Shown here piece after piece: positions 1-10,001 of a stretch of DNA of 36,949 bases; positions within the stretch are counted from its first letter, which is position 1; every line of letters starts with the position of its first letter. Below the pieces are notes generated by a model that was not told where the DNA came from, did not search any database, and was given only the letters and a program-made list of their open reading frames with translations. The translations under genes were made by a program, and so were the position numbers. The DNA is from Scytalidium lignicola. Taxonomy: Eukaryota; Ascomycota; Leotiomycetes. Location of the stretch: positions 1 to 36,949 of the forward strand of contig NCSJ02000396.1 in NCBI GenBank assembly GCA_002812745.2, written 5' to 3'.

Positions 1-164
1 AATAAAACCAAATAACTTCGGCCTCCTCGGACCTTTCTTAGCTCCCATCTAAATCGATACTTTCGACTTTCCCCGAGACTGCATAGAATGCTTAAGCACT
101 TTTGGAAAGTAGACGCTCTTGGATAACCCGATCTTATTAGTCATCGAGGAGGTGAGTGATTCCA

Positions 165-821
165 CTACTGGTCCGGTATTGGTTCAGCTTCCGATTGAGA
201 TACTAATTCAGGTACCGGATCGGTTTTGAGGATATTAGTTATGCTTTCCAGTTTTGCCTCAGCTGCGTAATCAATTGCGGACTTATTGTCAATGTCAGGC
301 TCGTTTGGTTTAACCCCTTTGTCAAGGATCATCTTCAGAGTCCATTACACAAACTCTTCATTTTAGACAGACGCAGGCGACAACGACTTGGCAGACAAAT
401 TGAACAATAGGTGTCCTACCATTAATACTCTTTGCATTCATATCTGCATTATGTTCAAGCAACAGCTTTACATAGCTTTCGTAATTGACACTTTCTATAG
501 CCATATGCAGCGATATTTGTTGCTTATTGTCTGTAGAGTCTCAGTTTTGCTCCTCTTCGCCGCCAAGTAGAGTGCCGTCTAACCGACACTATTATTAGAC
601 TTCCTATTAGAAGTTTGTCGAAAGAAGGATGTCGCTTTTACTCCTTGCTCTAGATCAGCGCCGCTATCTAACAGACGCACCACAATCTCATAAAAACCCA
701 TAGAGCTCCGGGGGTCTTCAACCCACCCATGGGTACCATTTCCGCACTCTAGCGTAGGGTGTATAAATCCGGATGTCCGCCACGTGAGACCGGATATCGC
801 CTTCCTAAGCTTAAATCCCAA
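165..821 (-). pseudogene. Broken ankyrin-repeat protein gene
   Basis: I see at least three ankyrin-like units on the minus strand, in more than one frame. One reads YEIVVRLLDSGADLE (about 640-690). One reads TALYLAAKRSK right after an in-frame TAG (about 550-590). The clearest, with LHMAIESVNYESYVKLLLE and then NGRTPI, lies at about 400-515. A weaker unit with DKGVKPNEPDIDNKSAIDYA (about 250-330) runs into a TAG at 165-167. The helix-turn-helix pattern (LHxA...VKLLLEHNADMNA) is typical of ankyrin repeats, which bind other proteins. The frame is interrupted by a stop between the first and second units, a frameshift before the third and another before the fourth. I find no single intron set that repairs all of this, so I call it a pseudogene; a multi-intron gene with sequencing errors is the alternative. 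Its 5' end is not defined. Confidence 0.6.
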
Positions 822-1201
822 TGTAAGTTAGATAGACACGTAACACTCAGCCATCTCATCTCTTAAGCCGTGCGTTACACGCATCTTCGAACAAGAATTT
901 CCTCGAAGAGTCTCGCATAGTGTCAGCCTAGAAGAAAAGGATAACCATTTCTCAACCCGCTAGACTGATTATTGGTTGCAATAACTCCCCGGATATTTAG
1001 TGGACATAGGCCTTGCATATTTTTACGCCTTTCCACCCCTAAACTCCTCCTGCGTTTGTTGCGGGAACCGTCAAACGCAAAAATGAGATAATATAAGGTT
1101 AACTTGGTGTTCCGGGACCTTGAAAACTATTTTCTAGGATCCTTCTCAAACAAGAAACGGAAGAGCCTCTGTTCGATACAAACAAAAGATTTCTCTTTGC
1201 A
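822..1201. other. Intergenic region upstream of the cell-surface gene
   Basis: About 380 bases without a convincing reading frame. A TATA-like run (ATATAAG, about 1,091-1,097) lies about 105 bases before the ATG at 1,202 and may serve the downstream gene. The left part may hold further unreadable 5' sequence of the ankyrin pseudogene. Confidence 0.35.
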
Positions 1202-2448
1202 ATGAAGTTACAAGACAGTTGGAGTTGTTGCTACTCTCCTTGGTTTGGCCAATGCTCAGAACATTCCAACCAAGGTCACAATCCTGACTCCACGAGAGGG
1301 GTCGTCGGTTGGAGTCAATGGTCGGGGATGGATGATTGATGTTGTTGCCGAGTTTTCTACACCATCGACTGCATCCTCTGCATCTGCCGCTGTATCTCCT
1401 GCCACTACCACTCCTGCCTCTGGATCAATTGGTTACCGACGATCCAGGAGAGCTGCCAACACAGACGATGGTTTCTTCCCATTGCTCAACTCCCCAAACC
1501 TCACCTCGTTTGCCCCAGGTCCTGATATTGCTGCTCCAGGTTTCGTCTGCTTGGTCAACACCTCCTCTGATCCAACACAGAACTTTGCTGGTGTCTTCCA
1601 GCTGAACGCCATCACCAACTCTGACGACCAGGGTAACATTTTGGAGGCGTACTTCTCATGGTTTGTCGTGTCCGCTGCTTTTGGATCCAACGTCAACTCT
1701 ACCACTACTGTTTTCTTCTTGAACGAAACCGCCCCGGCAAAGTACACCGGTAACCCACTGAATGATCCAAATGTTATCTCCAATGTTGCCACAGCCGACT
1801 TTTTCATTTTTGGTAACGCTGCTTCCAACACCACAGCTGCCACATCCATGGCCACCCCCTTGAGCATCGACGTCTTTACTCCACGAGCTGGTGAAGATGT
1901 TGGAGTAGACGGCGCTGGATGGATGATTGACATGGTCGTTGTCAATAGTGACCTCAACGCCAACTACTTCGCTCCATCCAAGGGTTACGAGCCACTTTAC
2001 CACGATAACTTCACTGATCCAAAGTTCGCTCCAGGAATTGTCAGCGAGGCTGTTCCGGGACTGGTTGTCTTGTCTAACACTTCGACTCTTGCTGGAGGTG
2101 CCAACACTAACTTGGCCAACCTATTTCAGATTAACGCTGTCACTGGTGTTCAGAATGGTGTCATTGCCGAGTACTGGTGCACTTGGTTGGTTGGTGCTGC
2201 CTTTGCCGGTAAGAACCAGCCTTCCGGTCTGACCATCTTCGTTGTTAACGGAACCGCTCCGACCTCCATTAATGGAACCCTGCCATCCAATATCATCTCT
2301 GATGTTGTGACTGTCAACTTTACTCTATCGGGCAACGCTACCTCTTCTAGCTCCGCTCCTGCCTCATCAACTTCCGCCTCTGGTGCTAATGCCGTTACTG
2401 TTGGTGCAGGTTCNTTTCTTTTTGGGTGCTCTTGCTTTTCTAATCTAA
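1202..2448 (+). CDS. Secreted, probably GPI-anchored cell-surface protein with two homologous domains
   Basis: The protein starts with a signal peptide: ATG-AAG at 1,202, then a hydrophobic run (VGVVATLLGLANA) before a QN cleavage region. One surplus T near 1,208 separates the ATG from that frame. Two halves of about 170 residues follow. Each opens with TPR-G--VGV-G-GWMID (codons near 1,285 and 1,876) and has matching blocks: GY..., APG, FQ(L/I)NA(I/V)T, (T/S)W(F/L)V--AAF and (V/F)NGTAP or LNETAP. There are about ten Asn-X-Ser/Thr sites. A Ser/Ala-rich stretch precedes a hydrophobic C-terminus. If the N at 2,414 is dropped, the tail reads SFFLGALAFLI and stops at 2,446, as expected for a GPI signal. 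Dropping both bases gives 1,245 bases, exactly 415 codons. I know similar fungal surface proteins of unknown function but cannot name the family. It probably acts in the cell wall or plasma membrane. Confidence 0.8.
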
Positions 2449-2612
2449 ATACCTTATCTTAAAGAAATAATAATCAATAATATTTTTGCTTTTATCTACA
2501 AGACAATGGGATAATATAGGTTCGCATTAACNAAAAAAGTTGTTTCAAATATTATTTCAGTTTCTAAAAGCACTTGAATATTTACTTATATAGTAATTAC
2601 CATTCGAAAATT

Positions 2613-5467
2613 ATGTTGAAAGAAGCTTTGGCTGCAACGACAGGTATACGCAATTCATTAATTTTAGACTGCATCGATCTAAGATACTTTTGCCATGGTT
2701 TGATTGCTGATACGTCATTGATAAACAAATAGATGATGGCCGTGTCGATGTGAATCTGGATTACGATCTATTTAACCACCTATCCCGTCTCGTACCTGAT
2801 TTTCATGCCAGCCCCGAATACTACGAAGATGAAAATGAACCTCCACCAGAGTACTCTGAGTCGATACCTGCAGCATGGATTGTACATCTCAATATTGTGA
2901 TTCAGGTGGTAGGGAGTCGTGGCGACGTACAGCCCTTTGTTGCACTCGGTACTGAACTTCAGCGATGTGGACATCGCGTTCGAGTTGCTACACATAATAT
3001 ATTCCGAGACTTTGTCTGTAACACCAAGCTTGAATTCTTTTCCATTGGTGGCGACCCAGCAGAACTCATGGCATACATGGTTAAAAATCCAGGATTAATT
3101 CCCAGCATGGAGAGTTTACGTGCTGGTGAAGTCCAGAAAAACCGACGAATGGTTGAGGAGATGCTGAATGGCAGCTGGAGATCATGTATAGAGCCAGACC
3201 CAGTTACGGGAACATCTTTTGTTGCAGATGCAATTGTAGCCAACCCACCGAGCTTTGCGCACGTTCACTGCGCCGAAGCTCTCTCAATACCGCTACACTT
3301 GATGTTCACAATGCCATGGAGTCCAACTAGGCTTTTTCCACATCCGCTAGCCAATATCAAGTCCAAAAGTTCGAGTGTTGATCCAGCAGGAGCGAATTAC
3401 CTATCGTACTATTTGGTGGAATGGTTAACATGGCAGGGGCAAGTTGAACTTTGTCGCTTCCTTATTTGACTAATGAATTACTATGATACTAATATTAAAT
3501 GAGTAGGCTAGGAGATATAGTAAATGAATGGAGAAAGACCATAGACTTAGAACCAGTACCAAATTCAGAAGGCCCGAATCTCGCCACTATACTCAAAGTT
3601 CCTTTCACTTATTGTTGGTCACCAGCACTAGTTCCAAAACCTTTAGATTGGGAATCAAACATAGGTATATATTTCTAACCCATTTTCAACTTTACAGACT
3701 AAGGTTTTCTTAGATGTCTGTGGCTTCTTTTTTCGTGATTCTCCGCAATATACCCCTGAACTCGTCCTGGAAGAATTTTTAAGGAGAGGAACCGCACCAG
3801 TTTACATTGGATTTGGGAATATTGTTGTTGATGATCCAGATAGCTCAACCGCAATCGTTCTTGAAGCCGTCCAATCAACTGGAGTTCGAGCTGTCATTTC
3901 CAAAGGCTGGAGCAATCTTGGAACCAACAGTGCATCCACATCTACAAGTCCTAGTATTCTATATATAGATGAATGTCCTCATGAATGGTTGTTTCAACAT
4001 GTTGCAGCTGTAGTACACCATGGAGGAGCTGGAACTACTGCATGCGGACTTCGCTATGGACGGCCCACGGTAGTTGTCCCATTCTTTGGAGAGTGAGTTT
4101 TCTATTTATAAAGATTCTTTGTTCACTAAGTCTAACTGACTATATCTCACCTACATCCAAATAGCCAACCATTTTGGGGTAGTATGGTTGTAAAAGCTGG
4201 TGCTGGACCAGAAGCTATTCCTTACAAGTCTCTCAATAAAGAAAATCTCGCCGCCGCCATTGAATTCTGCCTTACTTCTGAAGCCTCCAAAGCGGCTGAA
4301 CAAATATCAAAGAAAATGATTCATGAATATGGAGTCACGCAAGCTGTGAAATCTTTCCACGCAAATCTACCCCTTGAGAATTTGCAATGTGATATACTAC
4401 CAGACCAACCGGCCGTATGGGAATACGGGCGGAAAATTTTCAAGCTTAAACTTTCTAAAATTGCTGCAGAGATACTTATCGATCAATTAAAATTAGAGAG
4501 CAAAACTCTAAAAGTGTAAATTTTTCCGATTTCTTTTTATTGTCTTCAGTTAAGCGTCCTTTTTATGGCTAACTTCGATAATCTCATAGACATCGTGTTA
4601 ACCCTATCGTGATCGAGCATAGAAGATGGGACCCAATAACCGGGACTAGTTCAGCAGCGATTAAAATGGGTGTCGACGTCAGTCGTTCAGCGATTGATAT
4701 ATTCACGAAGCCTGTGAAGGCGTATCATCAAGCCGCAAGGGATGGCGGACCTTCTAGGCCTTCTCACGAAAGAGCTAATAGCATTGCCTCAGGATCTACC
4801 CAGACTAGTAGCAATCAAATGCAAGCTAACGATACGGAACATGCAAATAAAAAAGGCAAGAGCCCCATGGCTCCACTTGGGGCGGCTGCAGTAGCCTCAG
4901 TATCTGGGATTGGTAACATTGTAGGCTCCTCAGTTAAAATGCTAGTGGTAGACGTGCCACTTGCTGCAACAGAGGGGTTCCGTGCTGTACCGAAGTTATA
5001 TGGCGGACAAGTTCAAGGTCATAAGCAAGTTGAGGATTGGAAATCTGGCCTGGAGGTGGCGGGTAAAAACTTCGTGTCCGGAATGGCAGACGGTTTAACG
5101 GACTTTTTCATGGAACCGGTCAGGGGTGGCAAAGAGAATGGCGCTATGGGAGCGGTAAAGGGCTTTGGGAAAGGTATAGTGAATATAACTACAAAGATGC
5201 CTTCGGGTAAGCTCTGACTCTACTGTTGGCTCTTCATAACGTTTCTAATATTAGTTCTACATAGCGGCCATTGGTATTGTTGCGTATCCTAGCCAAGGAA
5301 TATATAGGAGTATTCGCACGTCAATAAAATCCAGCACCCGTGATGCTGTGATAAAGGCCAGGCATGCTGAAGGTCAATATTTAGGGTGGCATATGGGAGA
5401 TAGAGAATCGAAGGTTGCGTTTGTGCTTGAGGCATTTAATTCTAAGTTAAAAGTCTTGAGTAGGTAA
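2613..5467 (+). CDS. Sterol 3-beta-glucosyltransferase-like UDP-glycosyltransferase (seven exons)
   Basis: Exons by splice signals and frame: 2613-2643, 2733-3438, 3507-3664, 3714-4092, 4165-4515, 4590-5206 and 5265-5467. They sum to 2,445 bases, or 814 residues. The first exon is short (MLKEALAATT) and splices to DDGRVDVNLD, a conserved start region in this family. The GT28-type N-terminal domain begins at IVIQVVGSRGDVQPF (GSRGD about residues 71-75). The UDP-sugar-binding C-terminal domain has HHGGAGTT (400-407) followed by PFFGDQPFWG across the fourth intron. This type moves glucose from UDP-glucose to ergosterol-like sterols at membranes. No PH or GRAM domains precede it, so it is the short form rather than the autophagy protein Atg26. 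The C-terminal third (TKPVKAYHQ, DFFMEPVRGG, GAVKGFGKGIVNITTK, YPSQGIYRSI) resembles the amphipathic C-terminal repeats of VPS13/ATG2-type lipid-transfer proteins. Intron 2 (3439-3506) is GC-AG. Confidence 0.88.
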
Positions 5468-6263
5468 ATTTGAGACATCATAAATGCAAAAATGGCAATA
5501 CTCTAATAATATAATCTTGAATTCAAATCATTATGTAAATATGAACCAACCACTTTATAACTCTCTTTCCTGAAGCAACCAGTAGTCAACACGTCAAGAA
5601 GCTATATTTAATACGTTATCATATAAAAAAAAACACTACTAGATTATAACTTAGCATAGCTTTGAGGTCTAATTTTGAGGTCTAATAGACAGAAGACAGA
5701 ACTACAAGGAAGACAGAGTCAGATATACAAAGTTAATATTTTCATATGAGGTATTTGAACAAAAGAAGGGAAAAGATAGATGTTGGTGCTCTGATAGTAT
5801 TGATCTTGATCTTCACCATTCTACTTCTGAGCTTATCATTTTACATAAACAGTTAGAATCATTGACGGTCTCTTGCTCTTTTGAAATCGAGTAATCTATG
5901 CTCTTCCTTAATTTCATCTCTAGTTCTGCATGATCTTCAAGCGTCTTTCGCATTTTATCTTAGTACTATTTTATAGCATATTCTATATTCATATAAGCAT
6001 TTACCTTTTTGGTTTTTGCAGATTTGTTTCCTTTAAACTGGATGAAGGCGACTTTTACTCGGAACTTTGATATTAAACTCCTTAGTTAATAATACAATCT
6101 CTATATTCTTAGCACTAGCCTAATGGACTTTCAAATGTTGGGACCTAGGAGACGTAACATCATCTATGCCCTAATACATAATATGAGCATAATTCTGAAC
6201 CAGCGAGATTAGAAGTTTTTAGAAAGATTATTTAATATCACAATTATATAAAAGTTAATGCAG
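5468..6263. other. Intergenic, AT-rich, with a possible decayed reading frame on the minus strand
   Basis: Nothing intact. Bases about 5,660-5,690 hold two adjacent copies of TTTGAGGTCTAA. From about 6,150 down to 5,770 the minus strand keeps one mostly open frame with several stops. It reads NIEIVLLTKEFNIKVPSKSR, then later TRDEIKEEHRLLDFKRARDR. This looks like an old coding remnant, perhaps of a transposon, but I recognise no family. The rest shows only AT-rich 3' flanks of the convergent genes on either side. Confidence 0.3.
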
Positions 6264-7154
6264 TTACAAGAAGAACTCCTTGACATTCTTAACCACAACA
6301 TCAGAAGCTTCTTCAGGAATATAATGCCCACTCTCAACAGCCTGCCCATCAACATCAGAGGCAGACACCTGTTTCCATTCTTCTACAGCGTTAAAGCACC
6401 TTTCAATAACTCCAAATTTCCCCCATAGCACTCTGAGTGGATTTTGTATAAGTCTCTTAGCTGCTATATCCTCCCTCGCTTCATCCATATCTGTGGTTGA
6501 CGACGCTCTATAATCCTCACACATGGCTTCCACTGCATCAGGATTCTCTAGAACCGAAACATACTCTGCAAAACATTCTTCCGTAAATGCTTTTAAGCCA
6601 CCATGTCTTCCGCCCATAAACAACTCTGCAAAGACCCTTGGGTTTTGCGATATCATTGTTTCCGGCAATGGATGTCGCTGTATAAGGAAGAACCAGTGAA
6701 AATAAGCCTTTGCAAAGTCGAAGTCTGTTTTGCTATACATGGCTAATGTCGGGCATATATCTAAGAAGATTGCCTTTATGACTCGGTCAGGATAGTCGAC
6801 ACATAACTTGTGTGCGACTCGGGCTCCTCTGTCATGGGCGCAGACATAGAATTTATCATAGCCTAGTTTCTGCATTACAACGGCACCATCGCGAGCCATG
6901 GCACTTTTTGCGTAATCTTTGTGGTTTTCGCTTTTTGGTAGCTTTGTGGAAGCTCCGTATCCGCGTAGATCCATTGCAACAATTGAGAAGTCATTAGCAA
7001 GCTGTGGTGCTACTTTGTGCCAGATATAGTAGGTTTGCGGGAAACCATGAAGGAGAAGTAGGGCTGGACCAGAATTCCGTTTACGTACTCCATGAATGGT
7101 AACCTTTGGTGTTGACTGAACGTCGACATCGAATGGAGTGAATCCTTCAAACAT
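6264..7154 (-). CDS. Alpha/beta hydrolase of the haloacetate (fluoroacetate) dehalogenase / epoxide hydrolase type
   Basis: 296 residues, a single exon and full length for the family. The start MFEGF matches the usual N-terminus of fluoroacetate dehalogenases. HGFPQ (36-40) forms the oxyanion region. D108 in HDRGAR is the expected nucleophile, with R109 and R112 placed to hold a carboxylate. D132 (LDICPT) and H277 (SGHYIPEE) complete the triad. H153-W154 (YFHWFFLIQ) correspond to the halide-binding His-Trp of the bacterial enzymes, and the spacing matches them throughout. The family hydrolyses a carbon-halogen bond next to a carboxylate, giving a 2-hydroxy acid; relatives open epoxides. I see no signal peptide, so it is probably cytosolic. 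It is divergent from the dehydrogenase gene starting at 7,569. The true substrate is unknown: the residues say dehalogenase-type, but fungal members are mostly uncharacterised. Confidence 0.87.
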   Translation of the reverse strand: MFEGFTPFDVDVQSTPKVTIHGVRKRNSGPALLLLHGFPQTYYIWHKVAPQLANDFSIVAMDLRGYGASTKLPKSENHKDYAKSAMARDGAVVMQKLGYDKFYVCAHDRGARVAHKLCVDYPDRVIKAIFLDICPTLAMYSKTDFDFAKAYFHWFFLIQRHPLPETMISQNPRVFAELFMGGRHGGLKAFTEECFAEYVSVLENPDAVEAMCEDYRASSTTDMDEAREDIAAKRLIQNPLRVLWGKFGVIERCFNAVEEWKQVSASDVDGQAVESGHYIPEEASDVVVKNVKEFFL

Positions 7155-7568
7155 CGTGCCGGAGATACGGAAGGGCAGAAGATTTCAAGACTTCTGATCA
7201 AACCGAACTCCTGTAGACCTGTATTTCACAGACCTCCAGGAGTGGGCTCGTAAGATTGCAGCCGAAATCGGTGGCTGCATGTAGATTTTACGAAAGGGGT
7301 CGTATGGATCTAGCCACGGCCTTAAACTACTCGTGTATCTACCGATGGGGGTTGAGGGGTAATCCTCATATCAAGTTCGATATCGGAATGTGGCAAAAGA
7401 TTACAGATTTGACTTTCTTCCTGTTTTATTATTGTACCTGAAATGATTTATTCTTTAATTGGATTGAAAAAGAGCTCTGTTGATATTTAGGAATCTAAAT
7501 CTCTTTCAACTTTGCTGCTTAGATCCTAGGGCTTCTCTTGAAGTGGGGGTGATTTTACTTCACTTAAT
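7155..7568. promoter_or_regulatory. Divergent promoter region between hydrolase and dehydrogenase genes
   Basis: 414 bases separate the two start codons, so both upstream regions must lie here. No clear TATA box is seen for either gene. The only open frame in it (about 7,256-7,441) has no recognisable protein character. Shared control of the two genes is an inference from layout only. Confidence 0.5.
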
Positions 7569-8769
7569 ATGCCTGAAATCAACAAAAATAGTTCTACGAT
7601 AGTTAGCGCTGCTGGAAGCCATCGTTACAAAATTGCTTCTATTCCAGCAGATGGAATTGGTCCAGAGGTTGTGAACGCTGCAATCGAGGTGGTTGAAAAG
7701 CTAGCGAAGACCCTTCGGACTTTTGAAGTCGAGTTTACGCACATTCCCTGGGGTACAGCTTATTACAAGAAGACTGGTAGCTATGTTGACGATAATGTTC
7801 TTGATATACTCCGTAGCTACGATGCTGCTCTTTTTGGTTCCGTTGGAGCGCCAGGTACGTACTATGTGTACTATGTAGCCGTATAATATATTATCCTTTT
7901 ATAATGGAACTGATGATATGATTTCAGATGTACCGGATCACATATCTCTGTGGGGGCTACTTCTCAAAATCAGAGGCCCACTTCAGCTTTATGCCAATGT
8001 TCGACCAGTGAGAACATTTCCGGGCACTCACTCAAGGATCCGAGACGTAGACGATAGTGATATTGACTGGGTTCTCGTTCGTGAGAACTCAGAGGGCGAA
8101 TACGCTGGACAAGGTGGTCGATCACATTTAGGTCAGCCTTGGGAAATTGCCACTGAGGTCGCCATCTTCACTCGCGTGGGTATCGAAAGAATCATGCGCT
8201 TTGCATTTGAAACTGCGAGATCACGGCCAAGGCACTTGTTGACTGTTGTGACCAAAAGCAACTCAATGAGGAATGGGTTAGTCCTCTGGGACGAAGTTGC
8301 AGCAGAAGTTGCGAAGGACTTCCCTGACGTAAAGTGGGATAAAATGTTGGTCGATGCAATGACCGTCCGAATGGTTAACAATCCCAAGTCGCTAGATGTT
8401 ATCGTTGGAACCAATCTGCATATGGATATCCTATCCGATCTAGCTGCTGCATTGGCTGGTTCTATTGGGGTTGCACCTTCTAGCAATTTGGATCCTACCC
8501 GGAAGAACCCCTCCTTGTTCGAACCAGTCCATGGAAGTGCATTTGATATCACTGGGAAAGGCATTGCCAATCCCATTGCAACGTTCTGGTCTGCCGCAGA
8601 AATGCTCGATTGGTTAGGTGAAAAAGATGCGGCAGGGAGTCTTATGGAAGCTGTTGAATCGGTGTGCAAAGATGGTGTTTTGACCCCTGATTTAGGAGGC
8701 AAGGCAACTACTAAGGAGGTCACTGAAGCAGTATGTGACAAGATACAACGACTTCATTATAATAAATAG
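7569..8769 (+). CDS. Tartrate / D-malate-type dehydrogenase (isocitrate-isopropylmalate dehydrogenase family)
   Basis: Two exons, 7569-7854 and 7928-8769, give 1,128 bases and 375 residues. The 73-base GT-AG intron splits GAT in ...GAPD-VPDHISLWG. The exon 1 frame runs into a stop inside the intron, which confirms the splice. Family marks in order: IPADGIGPEVV (nucleotide site), GSVGAP/DVPDHISLWGLLLKIR, YANVRPVR, VRENSEGEYAG, VTKSNSMRNGLVLWDEV, then D238 (DAMTVRM), D262 and D266 (MDILSD) with the spacing of the metal ligands, and EPVHGSAFDITGKGIANP. The NSEGEYAG and SLWGLLLKIR forms point to tartrate dehydrogenase/decarboxylase or D-malate dehydrogenase rather than leucine-pathway isopropylmalate dehydrogenase. 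It would oxidise a 2-hydroxy diacid with NAD+ and Mg2+ or Mn2+. There is no evident mitochondrial presequence. It is divergent from the dehalogenase-type hydrolase. Confidence 0.9.
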
Positions 8770-8970
8770 ATTTAAAATATGCCCCTTTTATAAGGGCAGT
8801 AGTAGTGTATAAAAAAGAGTCATTTTTAATATTAACGTATTATCATATAGTGTTTCGTTTTCCCGCTAAGATCTATATCGTAGTGGTTTTTCTAGGATAT
8901 TTTGTAATCAACACTAACGAACTATATAATAAAAGAGAATTTTCCTATAATTACTATCTGTCGGTTCACC

Positions 8971-9151
8971 TGTAGCACGTAGTACAGTATGTAATATACG
9001 TAATATACTGTTGTGCTATTCCATGGTTGTTATACGATTAGGGGTGGGAGAGCAAAGCTGTAAGAGCTTCGCTCGTTCCCACTACCTAATCGGGACTAGC
9101 TTACAGGGGCATGTGAATATCACGTGTACGTAACCGTTATTCTACCAACAC
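8971..9151 (-). repeat. Probable 3' LTR of a Ty1/Copia element
   Basis: In minus-strand reading the segment starts TGTTGG and ends GCTACA, giving the usual TG...CA ends. It lies just beyond the Copia pol remnant. It is much less AT-rich than the rest of the element and holds two strong inverted repeats (8,974-9,017 and 9,035-9,092). The partner LTR is not in the window, so the borders rest on the end motifs only. Confidence 0.45.
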
Positions 9152-9234
9152 TAGAACCACTTTAAAAATGGCTGTATGCTATAACTCCCAAAATACTCAA
9201 ATTCGTAGAGTTTTCCCAATCGCATTCTAATTGC

Positions 9235-10001
9235 CTAATTAGGAATAACTCCAAATCCCTCCTCCATATGATTCTCTGTTCTGCCACCTACATTGTCACG
9301 TTCTACTTATTCTACTACTTCCAATTGTACTTTATTTATATCCAACAACTATTTCAAAGTGCTAAATAGCTTTCCTTTGGTCATAAAATCAGCTGGATTT
9401 GTAATTCCTTCAATCTATCATACCTTAGTAATCTAATGTTGTTCATACACTTGACAAAGGCATATTACATCAATCATAAGCTGTTTTTCTTATATAATTC
9501 CTAACTTGATAAGGCAATTGTATAATAATCTTAAATTTATATATATAATCAATAAGAGGTTGATTTCAAGGATTCCTTTGATAGTTAACTTAATTACAAC
9601 TCTTATATCAAACTTATAAACTATTTTATATAGTTCTAAGGCCAAAACATTACATATAATCCTCTTGTACTTGACTAACATCTAGTATAATGTATTTACA
9701 TTTCCTTTCTAGTTTACAAGTATTATAATATAACTAATTTATAATAATAAGTCTTTGTTATTTATAAATAAAATGTTTATAAAGATTAATAATTATAATA
9801 TCTTCTTATCAAGCTTAACAAATTATATTCTTTTTATAATATTCTAAATCTACTATTGTAAACATTTATTTAACAATCTCATGTCTTCTTCATTAAGATT
9901 AATAACTTAAGCAATTACTAATAAGTTGTATAACACTTTCAATTAACAAACTAAAGTTATATATATTCCTTAAGCATATTATACAATATATTACTCCTTA
10001 G
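9235..10001 (-). pseudogene. Copia pol remnant: end of reverse transcriptase and RNase H
   Basis: One minus-strand frame can be followed from about 10,000 down to a TAG at 9,235-9,237. Recognisable blocks in order: INLNEEDMRLLNK (end of RT); FVKLDKK with the degraded RNase H start (INNKDLLL-ISYIIIL); VLALELYKIVYKFDIRVVIK; IILYNCLIKLGI-type core, seen as LRLLYNCLIKLGII; LMIDVICLCQVYEQ; IEGITNPADFMTKGKLFSTL near 9,350-9,410. The ITNPADFMTK block is the classic C-terminal Copia signature. Stops stand where Trp, Gln or Arg are expected, consistent with RIP. The frame has several nonsense codons but few or no indels. Confidence 0.85.

Larger units (their letters stand above)
8971..10001 (-). mobile_element. 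Truncated Ty1/Copia retrotransposon (3' end), interrupted at 10,001
   Basis: This holds the probable LTR and the C-terminal part of pol, with heavy C-to-T-type decay. The element is cut by the palindromic insertion at 10,002. The flank beyond it (from 12,567) is equally AT-rich and may be the upstream continuation, but its frame is too degraded for me to prove this. Confidence 0.7.

Noticed and set aside
1433..1963. Long open frame on the minus strand inside the cell-surface gene
   Set aside because: It mirrors the plus-strand gene, which has a signal peptide, repeats and a GPI tail. The minus frame has no family character.
7256..7441. 61-codon open frame in the divergent promoter region
   Set aside because: No homology-like features and no conserved start context; it fits a chance frame.
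8133..8741. 202-codon open frame on the minus strand inside the dehydrogenase
   Set aside because: A shadow of the strongly conserved dehydrogenase; no domain of its own.
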